From Intestinimonas sp. (GTDB lineage Bacteria; Bacillota; Clostridia; Oscillospirales; Oscillospiraceae): DNA of 40,025 nt. The notes below the pieces were generated by a model. The model was not told the DNA's origin, made no database searches, and worked only from the letters and a program-made list of their open reading frames with translations. The DNA lies in assembly GCF_026169115.1 (NCBI RefSeq), contig NZ_JAPFEA010000049.1, positions 1-40,025 on the forward strand. The letters run 5' to 3'. The position numbers were made by a program, and so were the translations under genes. Numbering within the stretch: the stretch's first letter is position 1; the number at the start of each line of letters is the position of its first letter. Of the stretch, positions 1-8,207 are shown piece by piece.

Positions 1-1047
1 TGTAGGTTTGTCAAACATATTGGACGGTGAACTCCCGAGGAGAAAGCCAACCCAGCGGTCTCATGGGGAAGTTATTGGAGCGGCGGTTGTGGACAGCGAG
101 CTGCTTTGCGAAGTCGTCCAGAGAATAAAAGCGGTGGCAGGCGTAAAAGCGTTTCTGGTCCTCCCGGTGGCTGCGCTCCACCTTTCCGTTGTGGCGGGGC
201 GTGTAGGGCCGGATGAGCTTGTGCCGGATGCCCAGTTTTTCCGCAGTGGTCTCAAATAAGGTGGGCAGCTCTCTCCTGCTGGAAAAGCGGTTGGTGAACT
301 CAAGACCATTATCGGTCTGGACACATTCCACCCGGATGCCCCGGCGGGCATACCATTTGGCCAGCTTTTTCAGGAAGTCTGCGGAGGAATAGGTGCTCTG
401 CTCCGGGTAGGCGGCCAGGAAACGCAGGCGGGTGAACTCGTCGATGGCGGTATATTGGAACAGGCGAAGTTCTGAGTCTGCGATACATTTGCGGGGCACC
501 ACCTTTACGTCCACCTGCACCCGCTGGCCGGGATAGGTCATCTGCTCGTAAGGCTTGGGCTTGTAGGCTTTTTTCTTCTCCGCCGTTGGGAACAACCCCA
601 GCCTGCGCATCACCCGGAACAGGCTCTCCGGGCGGCGGGTATAGCCCCGCTGCCGAAGCCGGTGCCACAGCTCTATCATGCCCAGGCCGGGGCTGCGGCG
701 GCGCATGTCCTGGATCAGCTTCAGCTCCGACTCCGTGTGCTGGTTTGGGTGGCTGTGGGGACGCCGGGACTGACAGGCCAGGGACTGGACCGTTCCATCC
801 CAGCGAGCCTTCCAGAAGTAGATATACGACCGGCTCTTGTTGTACTTCCGACTGGCACGGCTCACGCCGTATTTCTCCGCGTATTTCATCAGGGATTGCC
901 GATATGACATGTCTTGTGTTATACTCTTGCTCATGAAGGATATGGCCCCCTCTCGTTAGGTTAAGTATCGCAACTCAACTTTAACCGATGAGGCCGTTTC
1001 CTTCATCCTTTTTTATTCAGATGTCCAATATGTATTGTAGTCCTACA
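1..1047 (-). mobile_element. IS481-type insertion sequence, complete
   Basis: The element is bounded by 25-bp imperfect terminal inverted repeats at 1-25 and 1023-1047, which match at 19 of 25 positions including 11 continuous inner bases and the outer TGTAGG/CCTACA. Between them lies a single transposase gene on the minus strand. Outer ends beginning TGT fit the IS481 family. The left end coincides with the first base of the window, so a target-site duplication cannot be checked. The element ends 31 bp upstream of the -35 box of the tRNA-Leu promoter. Confidence 0.85.
11..934 (-). CDS. IS481-family DDE transposase
   Basis: The 307-residue protein has an N-terminal helix-turn-helix region (about residues 10-55, AEKYGVSRASRKY) that would bind the element ends. 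An integrase-type catalytic core follows with the DDE triad visible as VDVKVV (about 142), QTDNGLEF (about 207) and HNGKVERSHRE (about 253). Length and order of motifs are normal for IS481 transposases and the frame is open throughout, so it is probably active. The stop codon lies inside the terminal repeat, as is common in compact insertion sequences. The ATG at 934 is chosen; a second Met at 910 is possible. Confidence 0.9.
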   Translation of the reverse strand: MSKSITQDMSYRQSLMKYAEKYGVSRASRKYNKSRSYIYFWKARWDGTVQSLACQSRRPHSHPNQHTESELKLIQDMRRRSPGLGMIELWHRLRQRGYTRRPESLFRVMRRLGLFPTAEKKKAYKPKPYEQMTYPGQRVQVDVKVVPRKCIADSELRLFQYTAIDEFTRLRFLAAYPEQSTYSSADFLKKLAKWYARRGIRVECVQTDNGLEFTNRFSSRRELPTLFETTAEKLGIRHKLIRPYTPRHNGKVERSHREDQKRFYACHRFYSLDDFAKQLAVHNRRSNNFPMRPLGWLSPREFTVQYV

Positions 1048-1077
1048 ATTTTTCTTCGCTCCGCAAGAAATAGACTC

Positions 1078-1106
1078 TTGCAGGATCGTTCCATCTTGTG
1101 TATAAT
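1078..1106 (+). promoter_or_regulatory. Sigma-A promoter of tRNA-Leu
   Basis: A -35 TTGCAG at 1078-1083 and a perfect -10 TATAAT at 1101-1106 are separated by 17 bp. The expected start of transcription is a few bases before the tRNA, which begins at 1121. Confidence 0.8.
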
Positions 1107-1120
1107 AGCTTTTGTACCAC

Positions 1121-1207
1121 GCCGGTATGATGGAATTGGTAGACGTGACGGACTCAAAATCCGTTGGTGGCGACATCGTGTCGGTTCGAGTCCGACTACC
1201 GGCACCA
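1121..1207 (+). tRNA. tRNA-Leu, anticodon CAA
   Basis: The acceptor stem GCCGGTA (1121-1127) pairs with TACCGGC (1197-1203), followed by discriminator A and an encoded CCA. The anticodon stem ACGGA/TCCGT closes a seven-base loop CTCAAAA with anticodon CAA at 1155-1157. A long variable arm, typical of class II leucine tRNAs, precedes the T arm GTCGG-TTCGAGT-CCGAC. All expected parts are present. Confidence 0.96.
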
Positions 1208-1208
1208 C

Positions 1209-1247
1209 GTCGGAGCAAGCTTTATATCGCTTGCTCCGACTTTTTTT
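1209..1247 (+). terminator. Intrinsic terminator of tRNA-Leu
   Basis: A perfect 12-bp stem (1209-1220 with 1229-1240) with an eight-base loop is followed by seven T residues at 1241-1247. It starts two bases after the tRNA CCA end. Confidence 0.93.
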
Positions 1248-1455
1248 GCAAAAGTCAGAGCGCGCTCATGCCGCTGCTCCTCCTTCCCAAATCGAACCCG
1301 CTGCGCTGGGTTGCGATTTGGTTTCGGGTGCAAATCCAAAAGTCTCGGCATCTATATTGTTTTGATGTTCCAAACCAAGATAATCCGAACCTATTTCCAA
1401 TCGGTGATGGGTTCGGAGCATTGCTTTTCTTTGACCGTTATGAACCTACGATTTC
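1248..1455. other. Intergenic stretch, no gene recognised
   Basis: Between the tRNA terminator and the terminator of the opposite-strand operon I see no convincing reading frame with a ribosome site, no RNA fold and no repeat. Confidence 0.5.
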
Positions 1456-1498
1456 CGAAAAAACAAGCCTCCGTTCATCAGGATTGACGAACGGAGGC
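1456..1498 (-). terminator. Intrinsic terminator closing the larA/TRAP unit
   Basis: Bases 1467-1476 (GCCTCCGTTC) pair with 1489-1498 and the stem continues inward after one mismatch. Read on the minus strand it is followed by six or more T residues (A run at 1457-1463). It lies about 250 bp downstream of larA. Confidence 0.85.
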
Positions 1499-1504
1499 TA
1501 TATA

Positions 1505-1741
1505 TTATTCTTTCGGAGCACTCCGTCTGTTCACGCCTGGGCTTGAGAACCAAACCATACATACAGGTTTAGCTTGCAGCAGGGCATCCTTGCCGGTAGC
1601 TTTCCGAGATATAATCGCAGGACCGGTAATAAAACGAGGTATTATAGTCGGAGATGTCCTGCTGGCCCAGGACACATAGACACGCATCCGTGTTTCGAGC
1701 ATAGTGCCATCCTCTGTCTTCCATTCAAATGGCGTTTCTTT
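1505..1741 (-). pseudogene. Possible thioesterase-like gene remnant
   Basis: A short open frame between larA and the terminator encodes about 78 residues without an obvious start or ribosome site. The run MRVYVSW...ISRKATGKDALLQAK followed by PVCMVWFSSPGVNRR resembles the last strands of hotdog-fold acyl-CoA thioesterases. This is a weak resemblance seen by eye. The piece could equally be non-coding DNA downstream of larA. Confidence 0.22.
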
Positions 1742-1748
1742 TCATTTG

Positions 1749-2990
1749 TCAGGTGCGGTAGTACGCTAAGGTACCATCTGAAATCAACGCCACCTTGGCT
1801 CCCTGAGAATACTTTTCCTCTAGCAAGGCTAGCGTTTCCGCCCAGGTATTGGTGTAAACCTGTTTATCCAGTTCTCCAAACCAGTGTGACGCTCCCAGGT
1901 CTGGATAGGGCATCCAGAAGAGGTAACGGCCCACCTCTGGTCGGACCGCCGGCATTGCACCCATCATACGCCCGTGGGTACTGGCGCCAAAGGAGCCAAA
2001 CAGATAGTGGGTAGCCTGTCCTCGGCGAGTGAGGTCCACTACCACTACATCGCCCCCAGGCCGTAATGCCATGGCCCCAAACCCTGTGGCAATGGTGGCC
2101 TCGCTGGCCTTGGCATTGACGTTGACGATGACGATATCCATATCCTGTATAGGCGCTATGCCATAGGCTTCCTGCGCAGCGGGAATAGCAGCATAATATT
2201 CCATAATGGGATCCCCCGCGTACAGGTCGATAAGTTCCAAACGACTGTTATACAGACAATCCACCTTGAAAAAGGGGCCGGCCATCCGGGTCATTTCCTC
2301 AATCTCCTCCCGCATCCCTTTCATCGCCAGGTTTCCAGTCATTTGAGAGCTGTTTAAGTGATTGTTCTGAAGAAATTCTGTGGCCGTAGTATGGTTCCGT
2401 GCAATGGTTTCGATAGAAGCAATTCCAGGAAACAGGATTTTCCCCCCTCCCCCATACCCATTCATGGTATGGGGAGTGATAGCGCCCAGTCCGATCCGCA
2501 AGTCACTGTTCAGAAATTCCTGGTTGATGCATACGTCAAAGCCCCGTTTTGTCTGACCGATACATACGTTATTTTCATAGCAGTTGTGGTTATAGACGGG
2601 ATAGCGGCGTACAATCTCCTCACCCAGCTTGGCCTCATGCTCCTGCCGACTGTGGGCTCCATGGGTCCCCAGAGCACATAGAAATTCGATGTCCTTCTGG
2701 TTTACGCCGCTGTCCAACAATACCTCCAACACTGCCTCCGCCATGGGCTGGGTGGGCGTCCCCCGGGTAATATCATCAAACAGGATGCAAACTCGCTTTT
2801 TCCCTCGGGCAAGCTGGGAGAGGGGAGGCGCCCCGATGGGAGCTTCCAGACGGGCTTTGATTTGATCGCGGGTCAAGGGCGGCTTGTAATCGCCGGGCAG
2901 AGGGAAATACTGCACATCCCACCGGTCTGGTAAAGTGATCTGAGCGGGCTGGCCGCCTTGAAAGGCATTTTGCTGCAGTGTAAACTTCAT
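1749..2990 (-). CDS. larA: LarA-type nickel-pincer racemase (2-hydroxyacid racemase family)
   Basis: The 413-residue protein belongs to the lactate racemase family (DUF2088), which interconverts the stereoisomers of 2-hydroxy acids with a nickel-pincer nucleotide. The N-terminal half shows DITRG (D73, R76), LGTHG (H110) and the signature ITPHTMNGYGGGGK with H174 and K184, equivalent to the cofactor-binding residues of LarA. The start at 2990 is preceded by AGAAGGAGG; upstream ATG codons lie inside a terminator. No cofactor synthesis genes (larB, larC, larE) are present, so the cofactor must come from elsewhere. Family members act on several hydroxy acids; placement behind a TRAP transporter and in a sugar-acid locus makes a non-lactate substrate likely. 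Confidence 0.87.
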   Translation of the reverse strand: MKFTLQQNAFQGGQPAQITLPDRWDVQYFPLPGDYKPPLTRDQIKARLEAPIGAPPLSQLARGKKRVCILFDDITRGTPTQPMAEAVLEVLLDSGVNQKDIEFLCALGTHGAHSRQEHEAKLGEEIVRRYPVYNHNCYENNVCIGQTKRGFDVCINQEFLNSDLRIGLGAITPHTMNGYGGGGKILFPGIASIETIARNHTTATEFLQNNHLNSSQMTGNLAMKGMREEIEEMTRMAGPFFKVDCLYNSRLELIDLYAGDPIMEYYAAIPAAQEAYGIAPIQDMDIVIVNVNAKASEATIATGFGAMALRPGGDVVVVDLTRRGQATHYLFGSFGASTHGRMMGAMPAVRPEVGRYLFWMPYPDLGASHWFGELDKQVYTNTWAETLALLEEKYSQGAKVALISDGTLAYYRT

Positions 2991-3008
2991 TGGTGCCGTC
3001 CTCCTTCT

Positions 3009-3050
3009 AAAAAAGGAACACATCCTGCCGGGACAGGCAGGGTGTGTTCC
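3009..3050 (-). terminator. Intrinsic terminator between dctM and larA
   Basis: Bases 3015-3029 pair with 3036-3050 in a 15-bp stem with one G-U pair and a six-base loop. On the minus strand it is followed by TTTTTT (A run 3009-3014) and immediately by the larA ribosome site. It probably lets only part of the transcripts continue into larA. Confidence 0.85.
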
Positions 3051-3065
3051 AGGCGCCAGCTATTC

Positions 3066-4358
3066 TTAACAGAAGCCAAACATTTTCGGCAAGGCCAAAA
3101 CAATATCCGGAAATACTGTAATCAAAACCAGAATTACAAAATCCGTAATGAGGAACGGGATCAGTGTCCGGATGAGATTGACCATTTTGCATTTGCCCAC
3201 TGACTGTGTGGTATAAAGCGCCATACCAAAAGGCGGGGTGAGCATACCAATCATCAGGTTGGTTACTGTCAGCACACCGAAGTGAATGGGATTCACCCCA
3301 GCTGCCTTGGCCACTGGGAACAAAATGGGTACCAAAACCAGGATGGAAGGAGCGGTATCCATAAACATTCCCCAGACCAGGAGAATAATGTTGATGATAA
3401 GCAACACGGAGGAAGTGGAGTGAGCAAAGCTGTTGATTAGATTCGAGAGCTTTGTGGGGATGTTTTCAATAGCAAGGACATAGGAGAAGGTAGTAGCGCC
3501 TGCAATGATCAAATAAATGGTGGAGGTTTGGATCAGAACATTTTTACAGATCTGATAACACTCCTTTAGGGGAATTGGCTTGTAAACAAAGGTAGTGATA
3601 ATCAATGCATAGACCAATGCCACTGACGCTGCCTCAGTGGGGGTAAAACGACCACTGCTCATACCCACCAGAATGATGACCACTGTCATCAGGGGTAGAA
3701 TAGAGCTCAAGGTAACACGAACTGCTTCTCTAAATGGGATGGGCTCAGTGCGCTTCGGAAATTCCCGAAAACGGCCTTCGATAAAGATAACAATCGCACT
3801 ACCCAATCCAATTAAGATCCCAGGCACAGCACCGCCCCAAAACAGGGCTCCAGTGGATAAACCAGTGGCTGATGCCACCAGAACTGCGGGGATACTAGGT
3901 GGGATCAAGGGTCCTTGAATCGCGGTAGCCGCAGTGACAGCACAGGAAAAGTCTTTGTCAAAGCCCTGTTTTTCCATTGATGGAATCAGAATGGAGCCCA
4001 GGGAGGCGATATCGGATAAGGCAGATCCGGTAATACCAGCAAAGAAGGTACTGGCTAAAGTATTGACATAGGCCAACCCTCCTTTAACACGCCCCACGAG
4101 TAGATCCGCAAAGCGGACAATGGCGGTGGTAATGCCACCCCGGTTCATAACTTCACCGCACATGATAAACATGGGGATTGCCAAAAGCACAAAACTGTCC
4201 ATACCCCGAAACATTTTTTCAATGACGACCATTAGAAAAGCAACCTTTCCTGCAACAACGCAGTAGGAAAAGCTGGAAAACGCCATAACAAATACAATGG
4301 GCATTCCTAAGAACATAAGGACAAAAAATATCAGTAGAGCAACAACCAGTGGATTCAA
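3066..4358 (-). CDS. dctM: TRAP transporter large membrane subunit
   Basis: The 430-residue, almost wholly hydrophobic protein is the sodium-coupled transport channel of a TRAP uptake system. It shows family segments such as FAGITGSALSD and ATAIQGPLIPPSIP, and about a dozen membrane helices. The start codon is TTG at 4358, with GAGGTG seven bases upstream; no better ATG is near. It follows dctQ by 30 bp and shares its transcript. Length is normal for the DctM class. The substrate cannot be read from this subunit. Confidence 0.94.
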   Translation of the reverse strand: MNPLVVALLIFFVLMFLGMPIVFVMAFSSFSYCVVAGKVAFLMVVIEKMFRGMDSFVLLAIPMFIMCGEVMNRGGITTAIVRFADLLVGRVKGGLAYVNTLASTFFAGITGSALSDIASLGSILIPSMEKQGFDKDFSCAVTAATAIQGPLIPPSIPAVLVASATGLSTGALFWGGAVPGILIGLGSAIVIFIEGRFREFPKRTEPIPFREAVRVTLSSILPLMTVVIILVGMSSGRFTPTEAASVALVYALIITTFVYKPIPLKECYQICKNVLIQTSTIYLIIAGATTFSYVLAIENIPTKLSNLINSFAHSTSSVLLIINIILLVWGMFMDTAPSILVLVPILFPVAKAAGVNPIHFGVLTVTNLMIGMLTPPFGMALYTTQSVGKCKMVNLIRTLIPFLITDFVILVLITVFPDIVLALPKMFGFC

Positions 4359-4388
4359 AGAGTATCACCTCACTTTTGAAAAGCTAGA

Positions 4389-4880
4389 TCAAGGGGCTTC
4401 TTTCAGGGACATAGCCTGAAATGTTTCATAAAACTTCGCTGGAATTTGAAGGAGCATATTCACTGCGCCAAGAATCAACGAGGCAAAGGGGATCGCCCAG
4501 GGGATGTGGATAGAAGCACACCAAACCGTGAGGTTCCGCATTACATAGATATAGCCGTAATAGCCCATTGTCAGCAAGAAAATAGCAATCAGGACATAGA
4601 AAATGCAATTCAGGATACATTGAATCTTTCGAGGAAACAGATTATAGAAAATATCTACCTTTGCATTGGCATCAAGATAAAATACAGAGCCGGCCGCAAA
4701 ATATACTGCGAAAATCACAACATAACGAGTCAGCTCCTCCGCCCATGTAAAGGAAATGTCCGCCACATTACGCGTGATTACCTGGATAAAGGTAAGAGCC
4801 ACGGCGAACACCAGACACAATACACCGATTCCCAACATGACCAGATTAAATCGTTTTACAAAAGATATGTATGTTTTCAT
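4389..4880 (-). CDS. dctQ: TRAP transporter small membrane subunit
   Basis: The protein of about 163 residues has four predicted membrane helices and the DctQ hallmark ITRNVADISFTWAEELTRY. It forms the membrane complex with DctM. The start is uncertain: ATG at 4880 gives MKTYISF, while ATG at 4892 adds four residues. Neither has a strong ribosome site. Both lie just after a stable hairpin that separates the gene from dctP, so translation may be lower than for the binding protein, which is usual for TRAP systems. Confidence 0.9.
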   Translation of the reverse strand: MKTYISFVKRFNLVMLGIGVLCLVFAVALTFIQVITRNVADISFTWAEELTRYVVIFAVYFAAGSVFYLDANAKVDIFYNLFPRKIQCILNCIFYVLIAIFLLTMGYYGYIYVMRNLTVWCASIHIPWAIPFASLILGAVNMLLQIPAKFYETFQAMSLKEAP

Positions 4881-4901
4881 ATTAAACACCATTTGTTCTG
4901 T

Positions 4902-4936
4902 CCCATCTGCGGCCCACTGACTGGGCCGCAGATGGG
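4902..4936 (-). promoter_or_regulatory. Stable hairpin between dctP and dctQ
   Basis: Bases 4902-4916 pair perfectly with 4922-4936 (15 bp, very GC-rich, five-base loop). No T run follows on the minus strand, so it is unlikely to stop transcription. It is more likely to protect the 3' end of the dctP message and lower dctQ/dctM expression. Confidence 0.7.
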
Positions 4937-4970
4937 GACAAGTCAGAATTGAAAACGTATAACCAAACAC

Positions 4971-6047
4971 TCAGCCTCTGCTCTCAGCCACGGTCTGCAT
5001 GGCTTTGTCCAGCAGCTCAGGGGTGTCCATGGTACTGCGGAGATACTCCAGAACCTGGGGCTGGCAGGACTGACGGAAGGCGTCGATCTCTTCACTGGTC
5101 AGCTCGGTGATCTGGAGACCATTCTCTTTCAGCAACTCCAGATTAGCAGCCTCGTTGGCCTGATACATACTATACTCAGCCTCCAGAGCTTTCAGAGCAG
5201 CCTGGTCCACCGCGTCCTTCTGAGCCTGAGACAGGCTCTGGTAGAAGTCCTCATTCATGCAGAACAGGCTACACAGGCACACATGTCCATCAAGGGTCAT
5301 GTATTTCTGTACCTCCCAGGCACTAATGTAGACGGCGTTGGCAACAGGGTTCTCCTGGCCATCGGCTACACCGGTCTGGAGCGCGGTATACAACTCGTTC
5401 CAGGACACGTTGGTGGGCTGCGCACCCAGAGCCTCAAACATCTTCATGTGGGCAGTAACATTCATGGTCCGGATTCTCAGACCATTCATATCCTCCGGAG
5501 TTCGGATCTCGCGCTTGCTGTTGGTGATATGACGGAGACCCTCATTGAAAAACACCAGGGGACGAATCCCTGTTTTCTCCACAATATCGCCCTGGAGATC
5601 CTGGAAAAACTCTCCCTCTGGGTTGAGCAGATCATAAGCCTCCTGGCTGGATTCAAACATGTAGGGAACATCCAAAAAGCCCAAATCAGGGTAATAGGAG
5701 GTGGCAAATTGGCCATTGGAGATGCTCATGCAAGACTCCAACGTACCGGCCTCCACCTGGGTCAGCATAGAGGTAGCGTCGCCCAACTGTGCGGCGGGAT
5801 ACAGCTCCACGGTGATAGAGCCGTTGGAGAGCTCCTCCACTTGCTCCTTAAATGTATAGGCCGCCTCAGACAATGCGTGACCGGAGCGTTCGGCAGTCTC
5901 CGCCCAACCCAGCTTCATAGTGATGGACTGTTCTGCCGGAGGCGTCTCTTCTCCGCTGGGGGCAGAGGTGCTGGGGGAGGGCGATGAGCAGGCCGCCAGA
6001 GACAGCGTGAGGGCGATGGACAGCGCAATAGACAGGATGCGTTTCAT
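4971..6047 (-). CDS. dctP: TRAP transporter substrate-binding lipoprotein
   Basis: The 358-residue protein starts with a lipoprotein signal (LSLAAC, modified Cys at about 20) and a Ser/Pro-rich spacer, followed by a DctP-type solute-binding domain. GLRIRTMN near residue 200 contains the Arg that in this family usually binds the carboxylate of the ligand. FFNEGLRHITNSKREIRTPEDM is another family block, broken here only by its length. The ATG has GAGGAG seven to eight bases upstream. As first gene of the dctP-dctQ-dctM-larA unit it delivers an organic acid to the membrane subunits. The ligand is probably a sugar acid or hydroxy acid, by context only. Confidence 0.93.
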   Translation of the reverse strand: MKRILSIALSIALTLSLAACSSPSPSTSAPSGEETPPAEQSITMKLGWAETAERSGHALSEAAYTFKEQVEELSNGSITVELYPAAQLGDATSMLTQVEAGTLESCMSISNGQFATSYYPDLGFLDVPYMFESSQEAYDLLNPEGEFFQDLQGDIVEKTGIRPLVFFNEGLRHITNSKREIRTPEDMNGLRIRTMNVTAHMKMFEALGAQPTNVSWNELYTALQTGVADGQENPVANAVYISAWEVQKYMTLDGHVCLCSLFCMNEDFYQSLSQAQKDAVDQAALKALEAEYSMYQANEAANLELLKENGLQITELTSEEIDAFRQSCQPQVLEYLRSTMDTPELLDKAMQTVAESRG

Positions 6048-6077
6048 AGTGTATTCTCCTCGTATAATAGATTTACG

Positions 6078-6146
6078 GTTTCGCTGTAGTGGGGAACCGT
6101 ATAAAACCCACTTGTTATTTTATCAGCCAGATAAGATAGTAAGCAA
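6078..6146 (-). promoter_or_regulatory. dctP promoter with candidate IclR operator
   Basis: On the minus strand TTGCTT (6141-6146) and TAAAAT (6117-6122) are 18 bp apart. Nine bases after the -10 lies GTTTTATAC (6099-6107), and further down TACAGCGAAAC (6078-6088). These are the two arms of the GTTTTATACAGCAAAAC site found at 9218-9234, here pulled apart by 13 extra bases. An inverted repeat ACGGTT/AACCGT sits between the arms. Confidence 0.6.
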
Positions 6147-6236
6147 CAGACAGAGGGAGCAGGGGACCTCCCAGTCAGCATATTAGGCGTCTCCCGGTGC
6201 AGTGTGAGCCTGCTGCCTCAGAAGAAACTGCCAGCA

Positions 6237-7133
6237 TTATCCTTCAATCAGACCCAGCGACTGCAAGCGATTTCGAATATGAGCCTTTTCCTCAGCAGTA
6301 GCCGGAATAAAGGGGGCTCTGGGGTAGCAGGAGACGATCCCCCGGATTTCCAGCATAGCATAGATGGCCAGCTGAGTAGAACGTGCCAAATACATGATCT
6401 CCCGCATTTCGTTGACCTCGAACTGTGTCTTGCGGCATGCCTCGTAGTCTCCGGAGATTCCCTCCTCAAACATCTTTTTGCAGATTTCAGGGAAGGCATT
6501 GGCAATACCAGGAATGAATGCTTTACACCCCAGCACGCAGGCAGACAGCCACATGGCTTCTGTACCCAGTGCCACATCAAACGTGTCGCTCTTCAAAAGG
6601 CGCATGTACTTGGCCATGGTCTGGATGTCAAAGGTGGCGTCCTTTACTCCGCTGACCCCCGCCTGTTCCTTTAGTTGGCGAATGAGGTCCAGATCCATGG
6701 GGTAACCCTGAAACTGGGGATTATTGTATACATAGACGGGAACCCGGCCCCGGGCTGCCTCCACCAAAGCGGTATAGTAGTGGACGATCTCATCTTTGGA
6801 ATGTTTGAAGTAGTAGGGGCCAACTGCAGCAACCGCCGTAGCGCCGCAGGATGCAGCGTGATCTACCAGTCGAGCAGCGGACAGACTGTCGGCAGTCCCC
6901 ACATGCACAGTGACCGGAACTCGGCCAGCCGCAGTGTTTACGGTCGTCTCGGCCACAGCCTTGCGCTCTTCCTCGGTCATGAGCACGCCGCCGCCATAGG
7001 AACCATTGATAAACAGTCCATCCACGTGCTCCGAGAGGAAATTGACTAAGGTTTTCAGGCTGTCAAAATCCACTTCTCCATTTTCCTGGAATGGCGTAAT
7101 CATGGGCGGGACAACTCCATACATCTGATACAT
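6237..7133 (-). CDS. DapA-family aldolase/synthase
   Basis: The 298-residue TIM-barrel protein belongs to the dihydrodipicolinate synthase / N-acetylneuraminate lyase superfamily, which makes or breaks a C-C bond next to pyruvate through a Lys Schiff base. YVYNNP supplies the catalytic Tyr (Y136) and GVKDAT the Schiff-base Lys (K164). The usual GTTGE-type loop reads GSYGGG at 44-49, which argues against lysine biosynthesis. The gene follows a 2-keto-3-deoxy sugar acid kinase homologue, so cleavage of a 2-keto-3-deoxy sugar acid into pyruvate and an aldehyde is the favoured role. The substrate is inferred. Confidence 0.85.
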   Translation of the reverse strand: MYQMYGVVPPMITPFQENGEVDFDSLKTLVNFLSEHVDGLFINGSYGGGVLMTEEERKAVAETTVNTAAGRVPVTVHVGTADSLSAARLVDHAASCGATAVAAVGPYYFKHSKDEIVHYYTALVEAARGRVPVYVYNNPQFQGYPMDLDLIRQLKEQAGVSGVKDATFDIQTMAKYMRLLKSDTFDVALGTEAMWLSACVLGCKAFIPGIANAFPEICKKMFEEGISGDYEACRKTQFEVNEMREIMYLARSTQLAIYAMLEIRGIVSCYPRAPFIPATAEEKAHIRNRLQSLGLIEG

Positions 7134-7160
7134 ACTCTTTCATCCTTTCTTTTCTCTGTT

Positions 7161-8195
7161 TTACACCTTGCCGGCGCGCTTGGCTTCAATCTGCTTAAGG
7201 GCCACAGCAATCGAACCGGTAACCGTAAGCCGATCCAACTCCTCCTTGTCAAAGATGCTCTCCACCGTCAGCTCTGCTCCGAATTCTCGACGAAGCATAT
7301 AGGTGTACATCTTACAGCGGCTTTCGTGGCCATACAATAAATAATAATTCGAGTCATAGCCCTGCTCCCGCATCTCTCGGAAAGCATTCAGATCGTCGGC
7401 GGCAATGGCCGCATCAATGAAGACCTGCCTCTCGTGGCTGTTGGTCTTCATCAACACCTGGAGAAACCTGGGCATGAGCATGGTTCGCCCAAGTCCCGCA
7501 TGGCGCACACAGTCCACGGCAATTTCCATAAGCTCTTCATCGGAATAGCCCCCGGCCTCCTCTCCTTCTACGGGGATGATGCTCTTGCCAATGTTGGTTG
7601 AATTGACAATAGCTTCATAGAACTGCCCGCTGATGGTCGTGTTACTGGCCTCGATCTGGGCCTGTCGGTTGATATACATCACTTTGGTATGGGAAGAGAG
7701 GGCCACGATGTTGCAGGGGTAAGGAAGTGTACGGCTGTTCATGATCCCAATACACTGTACCTCTTCTCCTCGCATGAAGTCCACCTGGCGCAAATCATGT
7801 GCCCTGGCTCCCTCAGGATAGTGATTGCGAACTCCACGGACAAAGTATACGGGGCGTTTGATGGGGAGAACCGATGGATCGTTGATCTCCATGATCCCTT
7901 GAGACAGCTGGTACAGACCTACCGGAGCAACCAGGTGAGGAATTTCGATCAGACCGACCTCAGAGGTAATCATTCCAGAGGCAATAGCAAACTCTACTTG
8001 GTCATCGGGAATGTGATGTTCCTCCAGAATCTCGAAGAACAACTGGGTGACGCCATTTCTCAACTTATCCCGGCTTCCAGTGATGGAGGTATCCCGTACC
8101 CCTACTTTCGTCCTTCCAGAGGCGATGATCTGGCTGTTTTCATCCACGATGTAGATTCGGGTCATAGTGGTCCCACAATCGATAACTGCGAACAA
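7161..8195 (-). CDS. dgoK: DgoK-type 2-dehydro-3-deoxygalactonokinase
   Basis: The 344-residue protein has the ATP-binding DCGTT motif (residues 6-10) and the family blocks DFMRGEEVQ (about 139-147) and LSSHTK (about 166-171) of 2-keto-3-deoxygalactonate kinases. The reaction would be ATP-dependent phosphorylation at C6 of a 2-keto-3-deoxy sugar acid. The start codon is TTG at 8195, with GAGGAGG placed over the stop codon of the upstream dehydrogenase, indicating coupling. It is less similar at the N-terminus to the textbook DWGTT form, so the exact sugar may differ. It shares a transcript with the dehydrogenase and the aldolase. Confidence 0.8.
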   Translation of the reverse strand: MFAVIDCGTTMTRIYIVDENSQIIASGRTKVGVRDTSITGSRDKLRNGVTQLFFEILEEHHIPDDQVEFAIASGMITSEVGLIEIPHLVAPVGLYQLSQGIMEINDPSVLPIKRPVYFVRGVRNHYPEGARAHDLRQVDFMRGEEVQCIGIMNSRTLPYPCNIVALSSHTKVMYINRQAQIEASNTTISGQFYEAIVNSTNIGKSIIPVEGEEAGGYSDEELMEIAVDCVRHAGLGRTMLMPRFLQVLMKTNSHERQVFIDAAIAADDLNAFREMREQGYDSNYYLLYGHESRCKMYTYMLRREFGAELTVESIFDKEELDRLTVTGSIAVALKQIEAKRAGKV

Positions 8196-8207
8196 AATAA
8201 TCCCTCC

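Noticed and set aside
1003..1218. Minus-strand open frames across the tRNA-Leu gene
   Set aside because: They are antisense to a well-formed tRNA, overlap the IS end and have no ribosome site.
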